From Viscum album (taxonomy: Eukaryota; Streptophyta; Magnoliopsida; Santalales; Viscaceae): 64,000 bases of DNA. The stretch spans positions 2,124,884,024 to 2,124,948,023 of the forward strand of contig OY728122.1 of the NCBI GenBank assembly GCA_963277665.1, read 5' to 3'. The notes below the pieces were generated by a model that was not told the origin of the DNA, did no database searches, and saw nothing but the letters and a program-made list of their open reading frames with translations. The first letter of the stretch is position 1. Each line of letters begins with the position of its first letter. Both the position numbers and the translations under genes were made by a program. This document shows, one piece after another, positions 25,924 through 37,049 of this stretch.

Positions 25924-27569
25924 CTATATATATTCAATATTTATTCAGGATTTGGTCAGTAATACACTTGGTTTTGGTTTTTTTTGCAGGAATTAGGAAT
26001 TCTGGACTTAAAGGAATAAATGATAATGTATTTCCAAAAAATAGGATTTACATATCATGTACTAAATAAGTAACTTATAAAACTCATTAAAAACATAACT
26101 ACTGAGACACATACTTGCCTATGAAGCACTTACATAATGTGAAGACAATACACGACATGTACATCTAGTATATGAGATAAATATTTCAAAAAAAGTACTC
26201 CTACTAAAATTTAATCACAAGCACGATGTGTAGTGATTGCATGACATGAAAAGCTCAAAGGCTCTCTTGGAAAAAGATACAATCTGATTATTTAGTAGGA
26301 AATGTGGATCTAAATTAAAAGGTGTGAATAAAACATACAAGACATACTGAAGTGGGGATATAATTCACTTAAGATAGTACACGACAAACATGACTTACCT
26401 ACAATTTACTTCTTTGGCCTATTAATATTTTTAGTTCCCTCCATATATAGAATGTTTTTACAATTTTATTTTCTCTCTTTTTTATTCAATGAAATTTTAT
26501 AATTTCCATTTTTTCATTATAAAATATTTTCATTCATTACATTAATTGTATTATTGAATCCCTCTATGTTTTTAACCATTATTCACCTTTTCTTCATCCA
26601 TTACAACGCTATTTCTATTTCTGAGGTCTGTTTTAACACCCCCTTCCATTCTTCAACAACGTTTGCATTATTTTTCATTGTTTCTTCACTCACAATGAGT
26701 TTTGAATTTTTTCTAACATTATTTGATTTTTGATTTTATTTTTTTCAATATTTCATCATGTGAAGTCCATTTTTGTTTAGTTTAACATTTCATTCAATTT
26801 TTTCACATTTATTTATTCTTTTTTAATCAAGGATTACATATTTATCAACCATTTCATGATTATACATAGAGCATTTAATATTTACTTACATTTTATCCCC
26901 ATTTCCATACATAGATAATCCTCCTTGGGTAAGGGGTCGAGAGTAGTGTTTTTAGCCTAATCAATCTATTTATTTAAAATTGAAAACCCTGTGACTAGTA
27001 ATTTGGTTAATAATAATCATTCATCACATTCTTTTGCACAATATTGACAATTGAAAGTGAAATTGAAGGAATGTATCCTAATTAGAGATCAGAAGTTCTG
27101 TAAACATTATCATGTGACACGTTCTACATTAAAATAAATCATTATGGACATATATTGTATTCTATCCCCTGACCCTGGGATAGTTTTAGCATAAGAAGAT
27201 CCTATTTGTTTGATCAAATCCAGTTGGTCACCATTAAATGCATCACAGCCTAAGCCATAGAACTATCCAAATCCAAATATAGTATTATCATCTATCAAGA
27301 GACCCAAAGTTTACCCTGATCACTTCCTTTATAATCTGAATTGAACTCCAAACTACATAGATTAAATAAAAACAAAACATAAATAGTGGAAATGAGAAAC
27401 CCTTTTAATGGTTTCTTTTATTAGATACTGACCAGCTAGTAGTACTCATGGGTTTGACCTTACACAACCACTTTGTTAAACCATTGCAGTCAGTTGAGTT
27501 TAGGACAATAAATTTAAAATCGGATCACTAACTTTTCAAAAATCAATGACCCAAGCGAGTATATAATAT
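25862..27569 (+). repeat. 3' LTR of element E
   Basis: It starts TGAATTTACAC after a purine-rich tract and ends at ATAATAT before TAAGA. It is about 1.7 kb, close to the 5' copy in length. The first 60 bases are replaced by an expanded dinucleotide run (25869-25920). Confidence 0.82.
25869..25920. repeat. Compound (AC)n(AT)n microsatellite at the start of the E 3' LTR
   Basis: Eleven AC units, then AG and fourteen AT units. The 5' LTR holds only TATATATACA at the same place, so the run arose or expanded in one copy. Confidence 0.93.
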
Positions 27570-27574
27570 TAAGA
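27570..27574. other. Right target-site duplication of element E (TAAGA)
   Basis: It matches 16468-16472 exactly. Gypsy-D integrase sequence resumes at once. Confidence 0.72.
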
Positions 27575-28372
27575 ATTATTTGGGTACTAAATTAAAATAT
27601 AATTCATATTTTCACCCTTAATATGATGGATAGTCAGAGAAAATGATTAAAAATATAGAGTAATGCTTCTAGTGTGTTTAATGGTTTATCAAGCTATTTG
27701 GGATCATCATTTTTCATTAGTCAAGATTTTTTTATAATAAAATTTTTCGTTCAAGAATATATCTTTCGAGTTATTATATAGAAGGCAGTGTGAACTACAA
27801 CTTGTTTGGGTAAAGTAGGTTAAATAAAATTTATGGGAATAGATTTTGCAGAAGAAATGTTTATGAAGGTGAAGATGGTTAAAAAATATACGAGGATGGA
27901 TCCGATTAGGAATAAATTGTTTGTATATATTTGAATAAATGATCATTCATTCAATGCTATGTATTATGTCTATCTTATTGTTTCTCAATGGAAAATTCTT
28001 ACTTTTTTTAGTAAAAAGCAGAAGATAAGTCCACAGTTAATAGGAACATATAATGTCTTGGAGAAATTTCAAATAGTTACTTATCTATGGAAATTCCTTA
28101 TGAGTTTATTCGGAGTACATGATAAATTTAAATTTTCATTATTATGAAAATATATTCCAGATGCATATCATGTTTTGATCCCTAAAGTGGTATAGTTAAA
28201 ATAGATCCCTTTTTTAGAAAAAAACTATTAATATTCTTGAAAATAGATAAATATTATTGTAAAATAAGGTAATTCATCATGTGGATGTTTATTAAAAAAT
28301 CAATACGGTTAAAGAAGACATTTTGGAATTAGAAAATACTATGAATGAAAAATATCCCCACTTGTTAGAGTA
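27575..28372 (+). pseudogene. pol: Gypsy-D integrase C-terminal part and chromodomain tail
   Basis: It resumes with LGTKLKYNSYFHP, then DG-SEKMIK (27580-27640). This is the L-G-T-x-L-x-x-S-T-A-F-H-P-Q-T-D-G-Q-S-E-R block with the third catalytic Glu kept. FFYNKIFRSRIYLSSYYIEG follows. The open stretch 27959-28147 holds YYVYLIVSQWKILTFF, ISPQLIGTYNVLEKF and GVHDKFKFSLL, which are the V-F-L-x-V-S-P, G-P-F-E-I and H-x-V-F-H-V-S-M-L blocks, then KYIPDAYHVL. KEDILELENTMNEKYPHLLE at about 28310-28370 is the end of the chromodomain-like tail (usually E-E-A-T-W-E and Y-P-x-L-F). This supports a Tekay/Del-like chromovirus. A few stops and shifts are present. Confidence 0.9.
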
Positions 28373-28433
28373 GAAAATAATATTATGATGAAAAGGTTTA
28401 AAAAAGTGGGGAAGAATATAAAAACATAGGTAA

Positions 28434-31400
28434 TGTTAGAATAAATAATTTTAACTCCTTATTAATATTCAAAAAATTTATTTTATAGATAAATATATAC
28501 TATAATAATATTAAATAATTTTATAGTAAAAAAGGTAAAAGATTCATTCCTAATATAATTGATTACATATATTATATTGTATTATTTAAATGATTTATTT
28601 CCATGTTTTATAATTTTAAATTTTAAAAAATAAAATTATTTCAGAAATCATCATATTAAAATTATCTTAGGTTGAAATTTTGGTATTTTTCTGAAAAGAT
28701 TTATTTTTAAATTAATAATGGATAATACCATTTTTTTGTAAAACTGCCATATATTTTAAATAAATAAAATAATTTAAAAGTATCATTAGATCTTAATGTA
28801 ACATAATGATAATTTAATTATAAATAATCTATTTAATTACAATTTAATCATCATTATAAATAATTTTTTGTATAAGTTCATTTTTGGGATTATGACTTAT
28901 TTTTTCTGAAAAATGTTTTCTATGTGTTTTGATCATAAATTAACTTATACCACTTCTAGAAAGTGAATATTTAAAAATTTATTCCATATCATAAATAATA
29001 ATCTTCAAATGTAGTAAATATTTAGCTTTTAATTTTAGTTATTAGGAATAATTACTACAGTAAATATTTTTTCAACTCTAAAAGGGTAAATTTGGTTATT
29101 ATGGTTTAAAAATAACATGGAAAGGACTCAAAATAATTCTAACACTTGAATTTAATGCATTGGATGAGTATGGGTATACTATACTCATCCAACATATTAA
29201 TTTATAGTAATTCCTTTCCATTTTTCTTTGAAAATAAATTTTATATTTCTATAAGAAAATATAAAGTCAAAAATGAGAATATCTTGCTTTTAATAACTAC
29301 ATTATTTTGTGAAAGGGATAATAATTAATGATGTTTAGTTATATGTGGTTATGTTAGAGTTAATTATTTTTTATAATTTTTTTATTTTCTAACATGTTCT
29401 TTTTAAAGTCAAATTAAATTAACAGTTCAAAAACTAAAATTAATGGTATTTTAAAATAATCAAATTTTTATTAAATTATTTAAAATTCCTAAAATACATT
29501 TCATTGGATAAATGAATATGTTATGGATGAAAATTTTTGACTTTTTCCATTTATGGGTCATTTTTATTTTTATAGTAACTATCATAACAATTAAATAGTA
29601 GACAACATTGATATCACCGTAACTATCAAAAGGGTTAATAGGGGTTAAAACAACTAGATAAGGGTAAAAAACTAATCTAATTTTGCCCAAATATTATTTT
29701 ATGAGATGTTTTAGACCCTTTATAATCCTATATTTAAATTATGTCAATTTTGATAAATTTTTATCATAAAATTAATTTAAAATAATTTAATTCTTTAAAT
29801 GGGTTCCCACCCCTCAATTATAAAAGGAACATCATCTTCTCTCTTCCACACACAATTTAGGACCTATATATCAGATAATACCTACCAAAATAGCTTCCAT
29901 TAAACCATACCATATTAATATATTCCTTAATTTTACCATAAAACCATTCTAGGAAGTATTTTCGTATAAACATAAATGTGTTTTCTAAAGAAGAGGCACA
30001 TTTCTTAATCGATCATTTTTGTATTATTTATTCATATATATCAGTAAACTCCACTTAAAATATTGTTGAAATAATAAAAATACTATATTCCATATAATGA
30101 TATTCTATTATTTTAATTTAATAACCTATATTTATCTCTTATTCCACAAAATGGAAAAATAAAATTTCATCAATGTGTACGGTGTACTACCACCTTACGA
30201 AAGGGTGTAATTCTCTTTATATCACCTCCTCCCACAGATAGTTTTAATTATGGATTTATAGTGTGTGTATATATATATATGATATTTATAAAATAATTAA
30301 CTTTTATAAATAGAAGATTCCATATAGTTAATTACATTTCGATCCATTGAACAAATGATAACTTTGTTCATGCATATGTCTAGACTAAAACCCCGACAGA
30401 GTGATGCGATTCCTTTTTTAGGGACACAAAATTTGGAGGTAATATATAAGTGAATTTAAGGAAAAAATATGATATTTATGATATACTTATACTTTTAGAA
30501 ATATAAAGTTATACTTAAATTCATTCAGTCATTTTTTTTGAAAAATAGACACTTTACACTTGCATACGTAAGGCCTACAACCTCTATGATTTTAATGTAA
30601 TTCATTTTTCATACCAATATTTCATTGTTGGTTATAAGGATAAAATTGATATATGAAGGTTATAATTATTTAATGATAATTATTATGGATATTTTGGAAT
30701 AATAACCCCTTTTACTATAATTAACTTATGAAGATAAATTTGAATATACAATCCAAATGTCATCAAAACATCCAACTTGAACCTAATTGATTATATAATT
30801 ATATTTAAAATGGTAAATAATAAAATAAAAGAAATAAAAACATGAAAAATGTTATTTATACAATAAATAATTAACATAAGTGTATAATTTAAGAAGATAA
30901 GGAACACACATGATGAGTCCTACTCGAGGTAAGGGATAATTTTAAAAGGTTTATTTTTATAAATTTTTTTATTCCATGTAAATATTAGTAAGATTATTTT
31001 ATTGATATATTTATATAAATAATAAAGTATTATAATGGAAATTTTATATCACATTTTTACATTCTTATAAAGGATTAAAAAATTGTTCTTTTTATATATT
31101 TTATATATAATGATATGATCAAAAGGGAAAATGAATGTTTTATTTTAACATATACATGTCTACTGTTTTTCCCACCACTGTACCTATTATTTGATGTTTT
31201 GGATTATTTTTCTAGATATTATGTTTTTTTCAAATGAAAACCCTCATTTTTAATATTTTTGGGAATTATAAAAAAGGATTTTATTTGGAATATACATTTG
31301 ATATTCTGAATATTTTTATTGTGGATAAAAAATAATAATTTGTTAAAAATATAAGTTTTAATGTCTTAGGATTATGTTATGGTTCTTGAAAATTTTCTTT

Positions 31401-32255
31401 TATTACTGGTGGTTTTGTTATAAAATAAGGACGGATGGATCCATTATAAACCAAGGAAAAGTGGTATCAATATAAACCAAGGATGAGTGGTTCTATTATT
31501 TCCCCCCAATGCATTGGGTAATGTATATGTTTTCCCAAGAATTATGATGGAAGTTAACCAAATTGGTTGTTTAGTTTGTAATAGTTATATGAAAAATGAT
31601 GTATCAAGTTACCTAAAATAATTATTTATTCTTTCTTTGTGTTTTTATAAGAAAGTTATGATTTCATAAGGTATGTTAATGAGAATATGTTTAAGGTAAA
31701 GTATATGCTACTTCTTAAGGACGAAATATATAAATTCTTGAATTTTTATTGAGTTATCCATGATTAAAAGGATATATTTATGAACTTTTTTCCTTTTATA
31801 TTTATTATGAATTTATTTATAAATTATTTTGTGTAGATAATTTGATTTTATTGGTTAAAACTATTATTTTAAAAAAGGAAACTTTTTATAAGAATTAATG
31901 GAATAAATTGTATCTTTATACCTTCTTATACATTACTTATTTATCATTATATTCTCATCCCATATTTTCAAATATTTTTTAGAATGTTTTAAGGATGTGT
32001 AGTGATAAGGATGAAGTCATGTTAAAATTTTCTAAATATGTCATGAAAATAAAAGTTTTTATATCATAAAAGTTTTTTATTGGCTAAAAAATAGATACTA
32101 AGAGGATGTTTTCACCTTGTGATATAATTTTATATATTTAAGGGTGTTGAAAAAATTCCTTGAAACTGTAAAATGTCAAGATCTTTAAAATGTAGACAGT
32201 GAATTCTGGACTTAAAACTCAAGATTATGTAATGTTTAAAGTTGGTAATAATATT
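28434..32255 (+). repeat. 3' LTR of gypsy-D, complete (about 3.8 kb)
   Basis: It starts TGTTAGAATAAAT soon after the purine-rich stretch AAAAAAGTGGGGAAGA at 28399. It ends near ATTATA, placed from the offset to the 5' LTR end (GTGAATT at 12591 and 32199). The two LTRs hold the same pair of TACCACC/CGATGC blocks and the GGAACACAC landmark. It has no genes; the frames at 29146 and 29460 are chance. Confidence 0.8.
29160..29192. repeat. Perfect 12-bp inverted repeat with 9-base loop
   Basis: TTGGATGAGTAT at 29160-29171 and its exact reverse complement ATACTCATCCAA at 29181-29192, inside the gypsy-D 3' LTR. The matching part of the 5' LTR is outside the window. It could be a hairpin in the transcript or a chance palindrome. 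Confidence 0.85.
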
Positions 32256-32934
32256 ATATATCTGTATTATATTCTATAAAACCTTTCTTGAATCCTTCCC
32301 TTAATCCTAGAGATTATTTTATTCTCTTAGGAACAATCTATAAAGGTTCAAGGAGTAATCCAAATGAGGAATCTCATGGAATAGTTATGGATCTAAACCA
32401 ATCCCTTTTAATTTTATTTCATTTTTTACATCCTCTAAATTTTTTTTATCAATTAAAAAAGTATGAATATAGTATCTTCAATATAATAAGATATTATTAT
32501 GATGATGGAATAATTATTTTACACCTCTTCTCAATCCAATGGGAGATAAAAGTGTCGTTCATGTGTGTGGGTGAACTACTGCCACCACCTAGCCATACGA
32601 ATCATTTTACACCACCATCATTAATGGATGGTTATTATGTTATATTTAATATTTATATATGAAATTTATATTATATTAATTATTATATAATTTTGAGTAA
32701 ATATTTAACTCTAATTAGTTGGATCCGTCGAAAAAAGGAAATGTCACTCGGGCATATGTATGGACTGCCATCCCCACATTGTGATTTAATTTATTTTTCA
32801 GCACCACTTCATATAGATGGTTAAAAATACGTATATAATTAATATATATATCATGATAAAAAATTTTATATTAAGGAACAAAGATAAATGTGCAATGGAC
32901 ATGATCTCTGAACCAAAACATGAATGAAAAATGA
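32256..32934 (+). repeat. Fragment X: partial LTR of the gypsy-D family between D and A
   Basis: It aligns with about 29910-30560 of the D 3' LTR. Matches include CCTTAAT...ATTCT near 32299, the AAAATGGA/CAATGGGA block near 32540, a TACTGCCACCACC block near 32575 and a second TGGACTGCCATCCCC block at 32761, with the same spacing of about 200 bases as in D. It begins where the D 3' LTR ends and stops where the A LTR begins. The 124-codon frame at 32288-32662 runs through it and is not a gene. Confidence 0.7.
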
Positions 32935-34155
32935 TGTAGTTAACACCCAGGGTTTAAAAGGAACCTTCGTATCATTTTATAGACTTGGAAAATTTTAATT
33001 TTTTCTCAAATTTTGAATGGATTTAAAAAAACACATGAACAACATACACTGAAATAATGAATACTCTTATATTTATATCTTTATTTATTATCAATATAAT
33101 CATTTTCCTATATATTTTTTGGAAATTATTAAATTCCAAATAGGCAATATCAAATGAAGAGGGTATTTTCCCCAAGAAATGTTTTATAGATATTTTAATG
33201 GTGTTTTCATCTATAAAAACATAATTAGGTGTTTTTTTGATTTATTGGGGATATGATCCAAGGTTAATGTATTTATGATTTCTCTCGATGGTTTATGATT
33301 ATGATGATTAAATTTTTATGAAAAACATATAATTTCCATAAGTTAAGATTTTATGATATGATAAATGTTTTACGATCATGTGGCACTCATATATATGGTT
33401 TCCATTATGTGATCAGTGAGAATGAAATTGACCACAAATGAATTGTGTAAAGAAGGATATATCATGAGAAAATAAGGACTAGAATAGAGAGTGAACCCCG
33501 ATCAGTTAGGGAATTTGTCCAATAAGATATTTTTAGTAGTAAACCATAACTAAGGAATAATTGAATGGTGAGTGGACCCAATACACTATGATAGTCTTGG
33601 TAGAGATCCTTGAATTAATGAATGATCTCCTATGCTTATATTAATACCAACAACTTATATATTATTCGTATGAAATGTTTTCTTGTATGGTGATTGATTA
33701 TTGATGATTATACACACTTTTTTCTTTTTTTCTTCTTTTAATCGATAAAACCTTATTCTATGTTTTTGAACTTTGGAATATGAACTGATGGGTATGATTT
33801 TGTTGTTGTTTAGACCATGTTGTTAGACACTTATTCTTATCTTATATTCAGTTATGATCATTTATCGAAATATCTTTTTTTTACCTATACAGAGCATCTC
33901 AGCTCATCTCTTTCTTATTATTACCATCCCTATGTTATAGAGAATGGGTTTAAGTTTGTTATATCTATGAAGGGTGCTAGTTTTGAAGAAATAAAAGTGA
34001 AATTATTTAGATATTATTTCTACCAGCTATTTACACACACAAATTACCAAATGAAACAAAACTATATTGTCCTCAATCTTGTATTATTGTTTAAGGTATT
34101 GAATATTAATCTAAAATTATGTAAAATTTACTTATTAAAATAATGAGATGTTATA
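32935..34155 (+). repeat. 5' LTR of gypsy-A
   Basis: It begins TGTAGTTAACACCC and ends GATGTTATA before a primer-binding site. TGTATGGTTTTCATTATGTG at 63272 matches 33392. Four diverged copies of a unit containing (A/G)GTGAACC lie at 33490-33610, repeated at 63370-63500. The frame at 33817-34143 is LTR sequence. Confidence 0.83.
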
Positions 34156-34156
34156 G

Positions 34157-34169
34157 TTGGTAATAGAAG
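34157..34169 (+). other. Primer-binding site of gypsy-A
   Basis: TTGGTAATAGAAG follows the LTR end by one base. It resembles the initiator Met tRNA site TTGGTATCAGAGC with four changes. Confidence 0.7.
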
Positions 34170-34300
34170 AAATGTTTAGTACCTTTTGAAAACTAGGTTG
34201 AGGAAAATTTTGTAATAACCCTTAGTATAAGCCTAATTATAGTACAAGATCATATTTTATGGTAAATAAATGTGTGTGGTTTCTCTAGTAAAATAAAACA

Positions 34301-34885
34301 ATGTTTGGATTTTATAAGTGGATGTGGTTTTTGGAAGAGATGTGGAAACAAGCTATTTTCTTGGATTCGTGGACTGATCAATGTGTGTCCTGTGGGCAGC
34401 TAGGACATCTTGCTACTGCCTGTCATAATAGGCATCAGATAAAGCAGGTGCATCCTCAGGGGAATGATCTGATGATAGACGAGGTAAGACCAGAGTCTAG
34501 AACACAATGGACTGTATTTGAACAGGAGGGTCTAGGTTTCCACGCATCTTATAATCCTACGGCCGACACTAGGTCAACAAAGCTTATGTCTGGTAAAATC
34601 GACCCCATTCTAGCCAAGCCTTCTCCCGGAATGGCTGAACCAAGGGTTGTTGATATTTTCTTGCATCTAAGGAATGATCTAGATGGTTCACAACTTCGTG
34701 GGAATTCTCCTTCAGTGAATACAATAGTGGGGAGTCCAATTTCCTATGTAGGGATTCTGCGATCTAGCAGTGACACTCATCTTATAGTGGTTCCACATGA
34801 GAGTGAGTTGAATGGTGGTAATGGGCTCAGATCCCCAGAGTCACACCTGTATTTGGAGTTAGAGCTTAGGAGGAGGCCTTTGTGA
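34301..34885 (+). pseudogene. LINE ORF1-like fragment with intact CCHC knuckle
   Basis: A 194-codon open frame, the longest in the window, in a patch richer in G/C and CpG than all surroundings. Residues about 28-41 form CVSCGQLGHLATAC, a complete C-x2-C-x4-H-x4-C knuckle. It is preceded by a Trp/Asp-rich stretch and followed by a low-complexity, Pro/Ser-rich tail. This layout matches the C-terminal half of plant L1-type LINE ORF1 (DUF4283 plus zinc knuckle), but the RNA-binding N-terminal domain is absent and no endonuclease or RT follows. It could also be a captured host gene fragment with a CCHC knuckle. The ATG at 34301 is simply the first in frame; the true upstream part is missing. Confidence 0.55.
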
Positions 34886-35053
34886 AGCAATACATCTCTA
34901 CTGTTAAGTAATAGGTTTCATGGATTGGATAAAGAAGGGTGTGAATAGAAGCTATGGACGGTCCATGGGTAGGAGATTCAAGAGGTAGTGGAAGTGTATT
35001 CAACCCTTTAATCAGAGGCTAATTATGAGGAAGAGCTCTCAAGTTAGCTCTCG

Positions 35054-35452
35054 GTGGATTGTGAGGAGGGAACTCATATCAAAGAGATTATTAGTCTAAG
35101 GGAGAAGAGGGGTCTCAAGGGGACTAGAAATGCAGGGGGACGTATTGTTGTTGAGGGGAATAAATCCAAAGGCTGTAATGACTATTCTCAGCTGCCGAAG
35201 CCAATGGAGACAAGGTCGGCCAATAGGGCCAAGGTGAAGGTTGAAGCAATAATGGACCATGTTCAATGTAGTAAGAAGAACATAGATCTTCAAAAAGGAA
35301 AACCAAAAATTGAGAGTCGAGATCCTAATATACAAAATCAGGGGGAGGAATTGAGAAAGGTGGATGAGGAAAATGGGAAGGAACTTCTAGAGCTCTCTAT
35401 ATCTTATAAAGAAGAAATGCAGGAAGAGTCCATTAAGCTCATGGTCTCATAG
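35054..35452 (+). pseudogene. Continuation of the LINE-like fragment (charged C-terminal region)
   Basis: 132 codons, Lys/Glu-rich, with short motifs such as SRSxNRAK-like ETRSANRAKVK and a Glu-rich end. It shares the unusual composition of the frame at 34301 and is separated from it by about 170 bases with stops. In plant LINE ORF1 proteins a basic, variable tail follows the knuckle, so the two frames are probably one gene broken by a small change. Nothing in it identifies a function. Sequence of similar composition seems to continue to about 35650. Confidence 0.45.
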
Positions 35453-35659
35453 GAGGAGAAGAACAGAATCTTAGAGAGAGATCTTTGAGGTGATTTTATA
35501 AAAAGTCAAATGGATTGGATCTAAAAACATGACCTTCTTTTAGCATGAGGCTTCAACGAAAGAAAAATCAATGTGGTGGAGTATATCCAAACATGGGACA
35601 ATCTTGTCAACAACTTTAATGACATTATCAATGATGATCCAGATACAACAGCCCACTCC

Positions 35660-36000
35660 CTTCATTTTGCAATATACTGGGAAAAAAATTTAAATATCTT
35701 TAGTCTCATTATTAATGGTTTTGTGATTTCCTACTATGTCTAAAGATTTTGGCCATGTACTTGTATGGTTTCCCACTTTTCCTCAAAACATCTTTTGGAA
35801 ATAAAAATTTAATCTTAGTAGTATAGATTAAATATATGGTGTCATGATTTGGACATACTATAAATGATTTTAATGATTATATGATTTACCATAATGATTA
35901 TTATTTCTCATACTATGATTTTTTCTTTCTTCTAAGTAATAGAACAAAAACAAACTGTGTTAACACTGAATGTGATAGACAATGAAATTATTTCTCCATG
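35660..36000. other. Unassigned stretch in gypsy-A gag region
   Basis: Sequence returns to the A/T-rich background of the nest. I see no motif. It is probably decayed leader or early gag of gypsy-A. Confidence 0.4.
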
Positions 36001-36834
36001 AGAAACAAAATTTAATGGGAATTGGAATTTTAAATCTTGATCCCATGATTATGAAAAAATTCTCAGTCCCTGAATCAGGATAAATTTACATACTTGAAAA
36101 TAAAGGAATAATATATTATTGAGTTCTTCATGTGGAAACATCCTTTTTCGTTAAGAGGGTCTGCTAATCCACTAATTAAAGAGTAATGAATTGGTTTTAA
36201 AGAAAATAAATTTTTTATTATCCAGTTCCCATAACATGAAAATTTAATCTTAGATTTTTATCATTCGGAAGGTGAAGCTAGAAAATAGTGGATTCTTATA
36301 TAAAATATGATGGAACATGAAGATATATACTCCTTGGAGTGGGATTATTTTAAATGATTATTTTTAAATAGTTACATTCCCTCAAATTATTCATATGAAA
36401 ATGGATAAGTAATTCCATGAGCTTAAGTAGAAGGATGATAAATTTGTTGTCACCTATGATGAAAATTTTAACCAAGCCTTGAGGTATACTTATAGTATTA
36501 TCCTTGAACCCAAAAGTATGTTTTTATCATTCCTATGTATCATAAAACCAAGTATCCAATGGGAATTAACCATTATAGACTTCAATGGATATGAATAATT
36601 ATTATATGTGCTATCATGGATGAAATTAAGATTTTATTAACCCATCATTTGCATGGTTTTGATAAGAAAAGAAGGATGAATTTTGACGTAAATTCTAAAA
36701 AAAACCTCCGAGGAATGATGAGGAGTTCTAATTTATTCAATAAGTTTGTATATAAGCTTGGGGGAAATTTCCTTAAGGGGAATGGTAAATGTTTTAATTA
36801 TGTACTATATTCCCATTGGGTAATAAAATTATGA
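36000..36834 (+). pseudogene. gag: Gypsy-A gag remnant
   Basis: The open stretch 36616-36834 ends with a knuckle at 36790-36831. CFNYVLYSHWVIKL has the exact spacing C-x2-C-x4-H-x4-C, but Cys 2 is Tyr and Cys 3 is Leu; Cys 1, Asn, His and Trp agree with the usual C-F-N-C-G-x-x-G-H-W form. The basic run before it (KKRRMNF) fits the nucleocapsid region. The core gag domain upstream is too decayed to place. Confidence 0.62.
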
Positions 36835-37049
36835 ATTAAGCTAAGTAGTTATCTAATGATGAAAATGGTGTGAAATCTCAATAGAATAAACCACCCAAAC
36901 TACATTTATATATTTATAATGAGTATGTATATATTTCTAAATAGTGATAAAATACAAGGGATAATGATGATGATCAAAGTTATCAACCTCTTAATTATAG
37001 ATACAAAGGTAAATCTGAGGCGATCACAATTGATAATGTGGGTTTTGAT

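Larger units (their letters stand above)
16473..27569 (+). mobile_element. Element E: Athila-like Ty3/gypsy retrotransposon nested in gypsy-D
   Basis: The LTRs at 16473-18142 and 25862-27569 align, with shared landmarks GGAATTAGGAATT, CATCATGT(A)CTA and TGGGTTTGACC. They are flanked by TAAGA on both sides. The internal pol matches the Athila lineage more closely than the chromoviruses, for example DHFTLPFMDQM, NYTTSKMELLEVIW and RVEVSNREIKKI. The gag holds the GLYNTTQTIVDSTIDG-type block of Athila. The element splits the D integrase, so it is younger than D. It is inactive, with many stops. Confidence 0.88.
10055..32255 (+). mobile_element. Gypsy-D: chromodomain Ty3/gypsy element (Tekay/Del-like), interrupted by element E
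   Basis: The order gag, protease, RT, RNase H, integrase and a C-terminal tail with chromodomain-like residues is that of plant chromoviruses. The LTR pair matches along about 2.5 kb at a nearly constant offset. Landmarks are GGAACACAC(C/A)TGATGAGTC at 11226 and 30901, and the TACCACC block at 10710 with its 30181 and 30381 counterparts. The 5' LTR is cut at its left by copia-1, and the integrase is cut by the Athila-like element E. All frames are broken. Confidence 0.87.

Noticed and set aside
27707..27946. 79-codon minus-strand frame rich in Phe and His
   Set aside because: The + strand here reads as the gypsy-D integrase C-terminal part.
32288..32662. 124-codon + strand frame
   Set aside because: It runs through fragment X, which aligns with LTR sequence, and has no protein motif.
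33817..34143. 108-codon + strand frame with hydrophobic stretches
   Set aside because: It lies wholly in the gypsy-A 5' LTR, and the matching part of the 3' LTR does not keep it open.
35096..35335. Minus-strand frames opposite the LINE-like island
   Set aside because: They are shadows of the + strand frame at 35054-35452 in a GC-richer patch with few stops.
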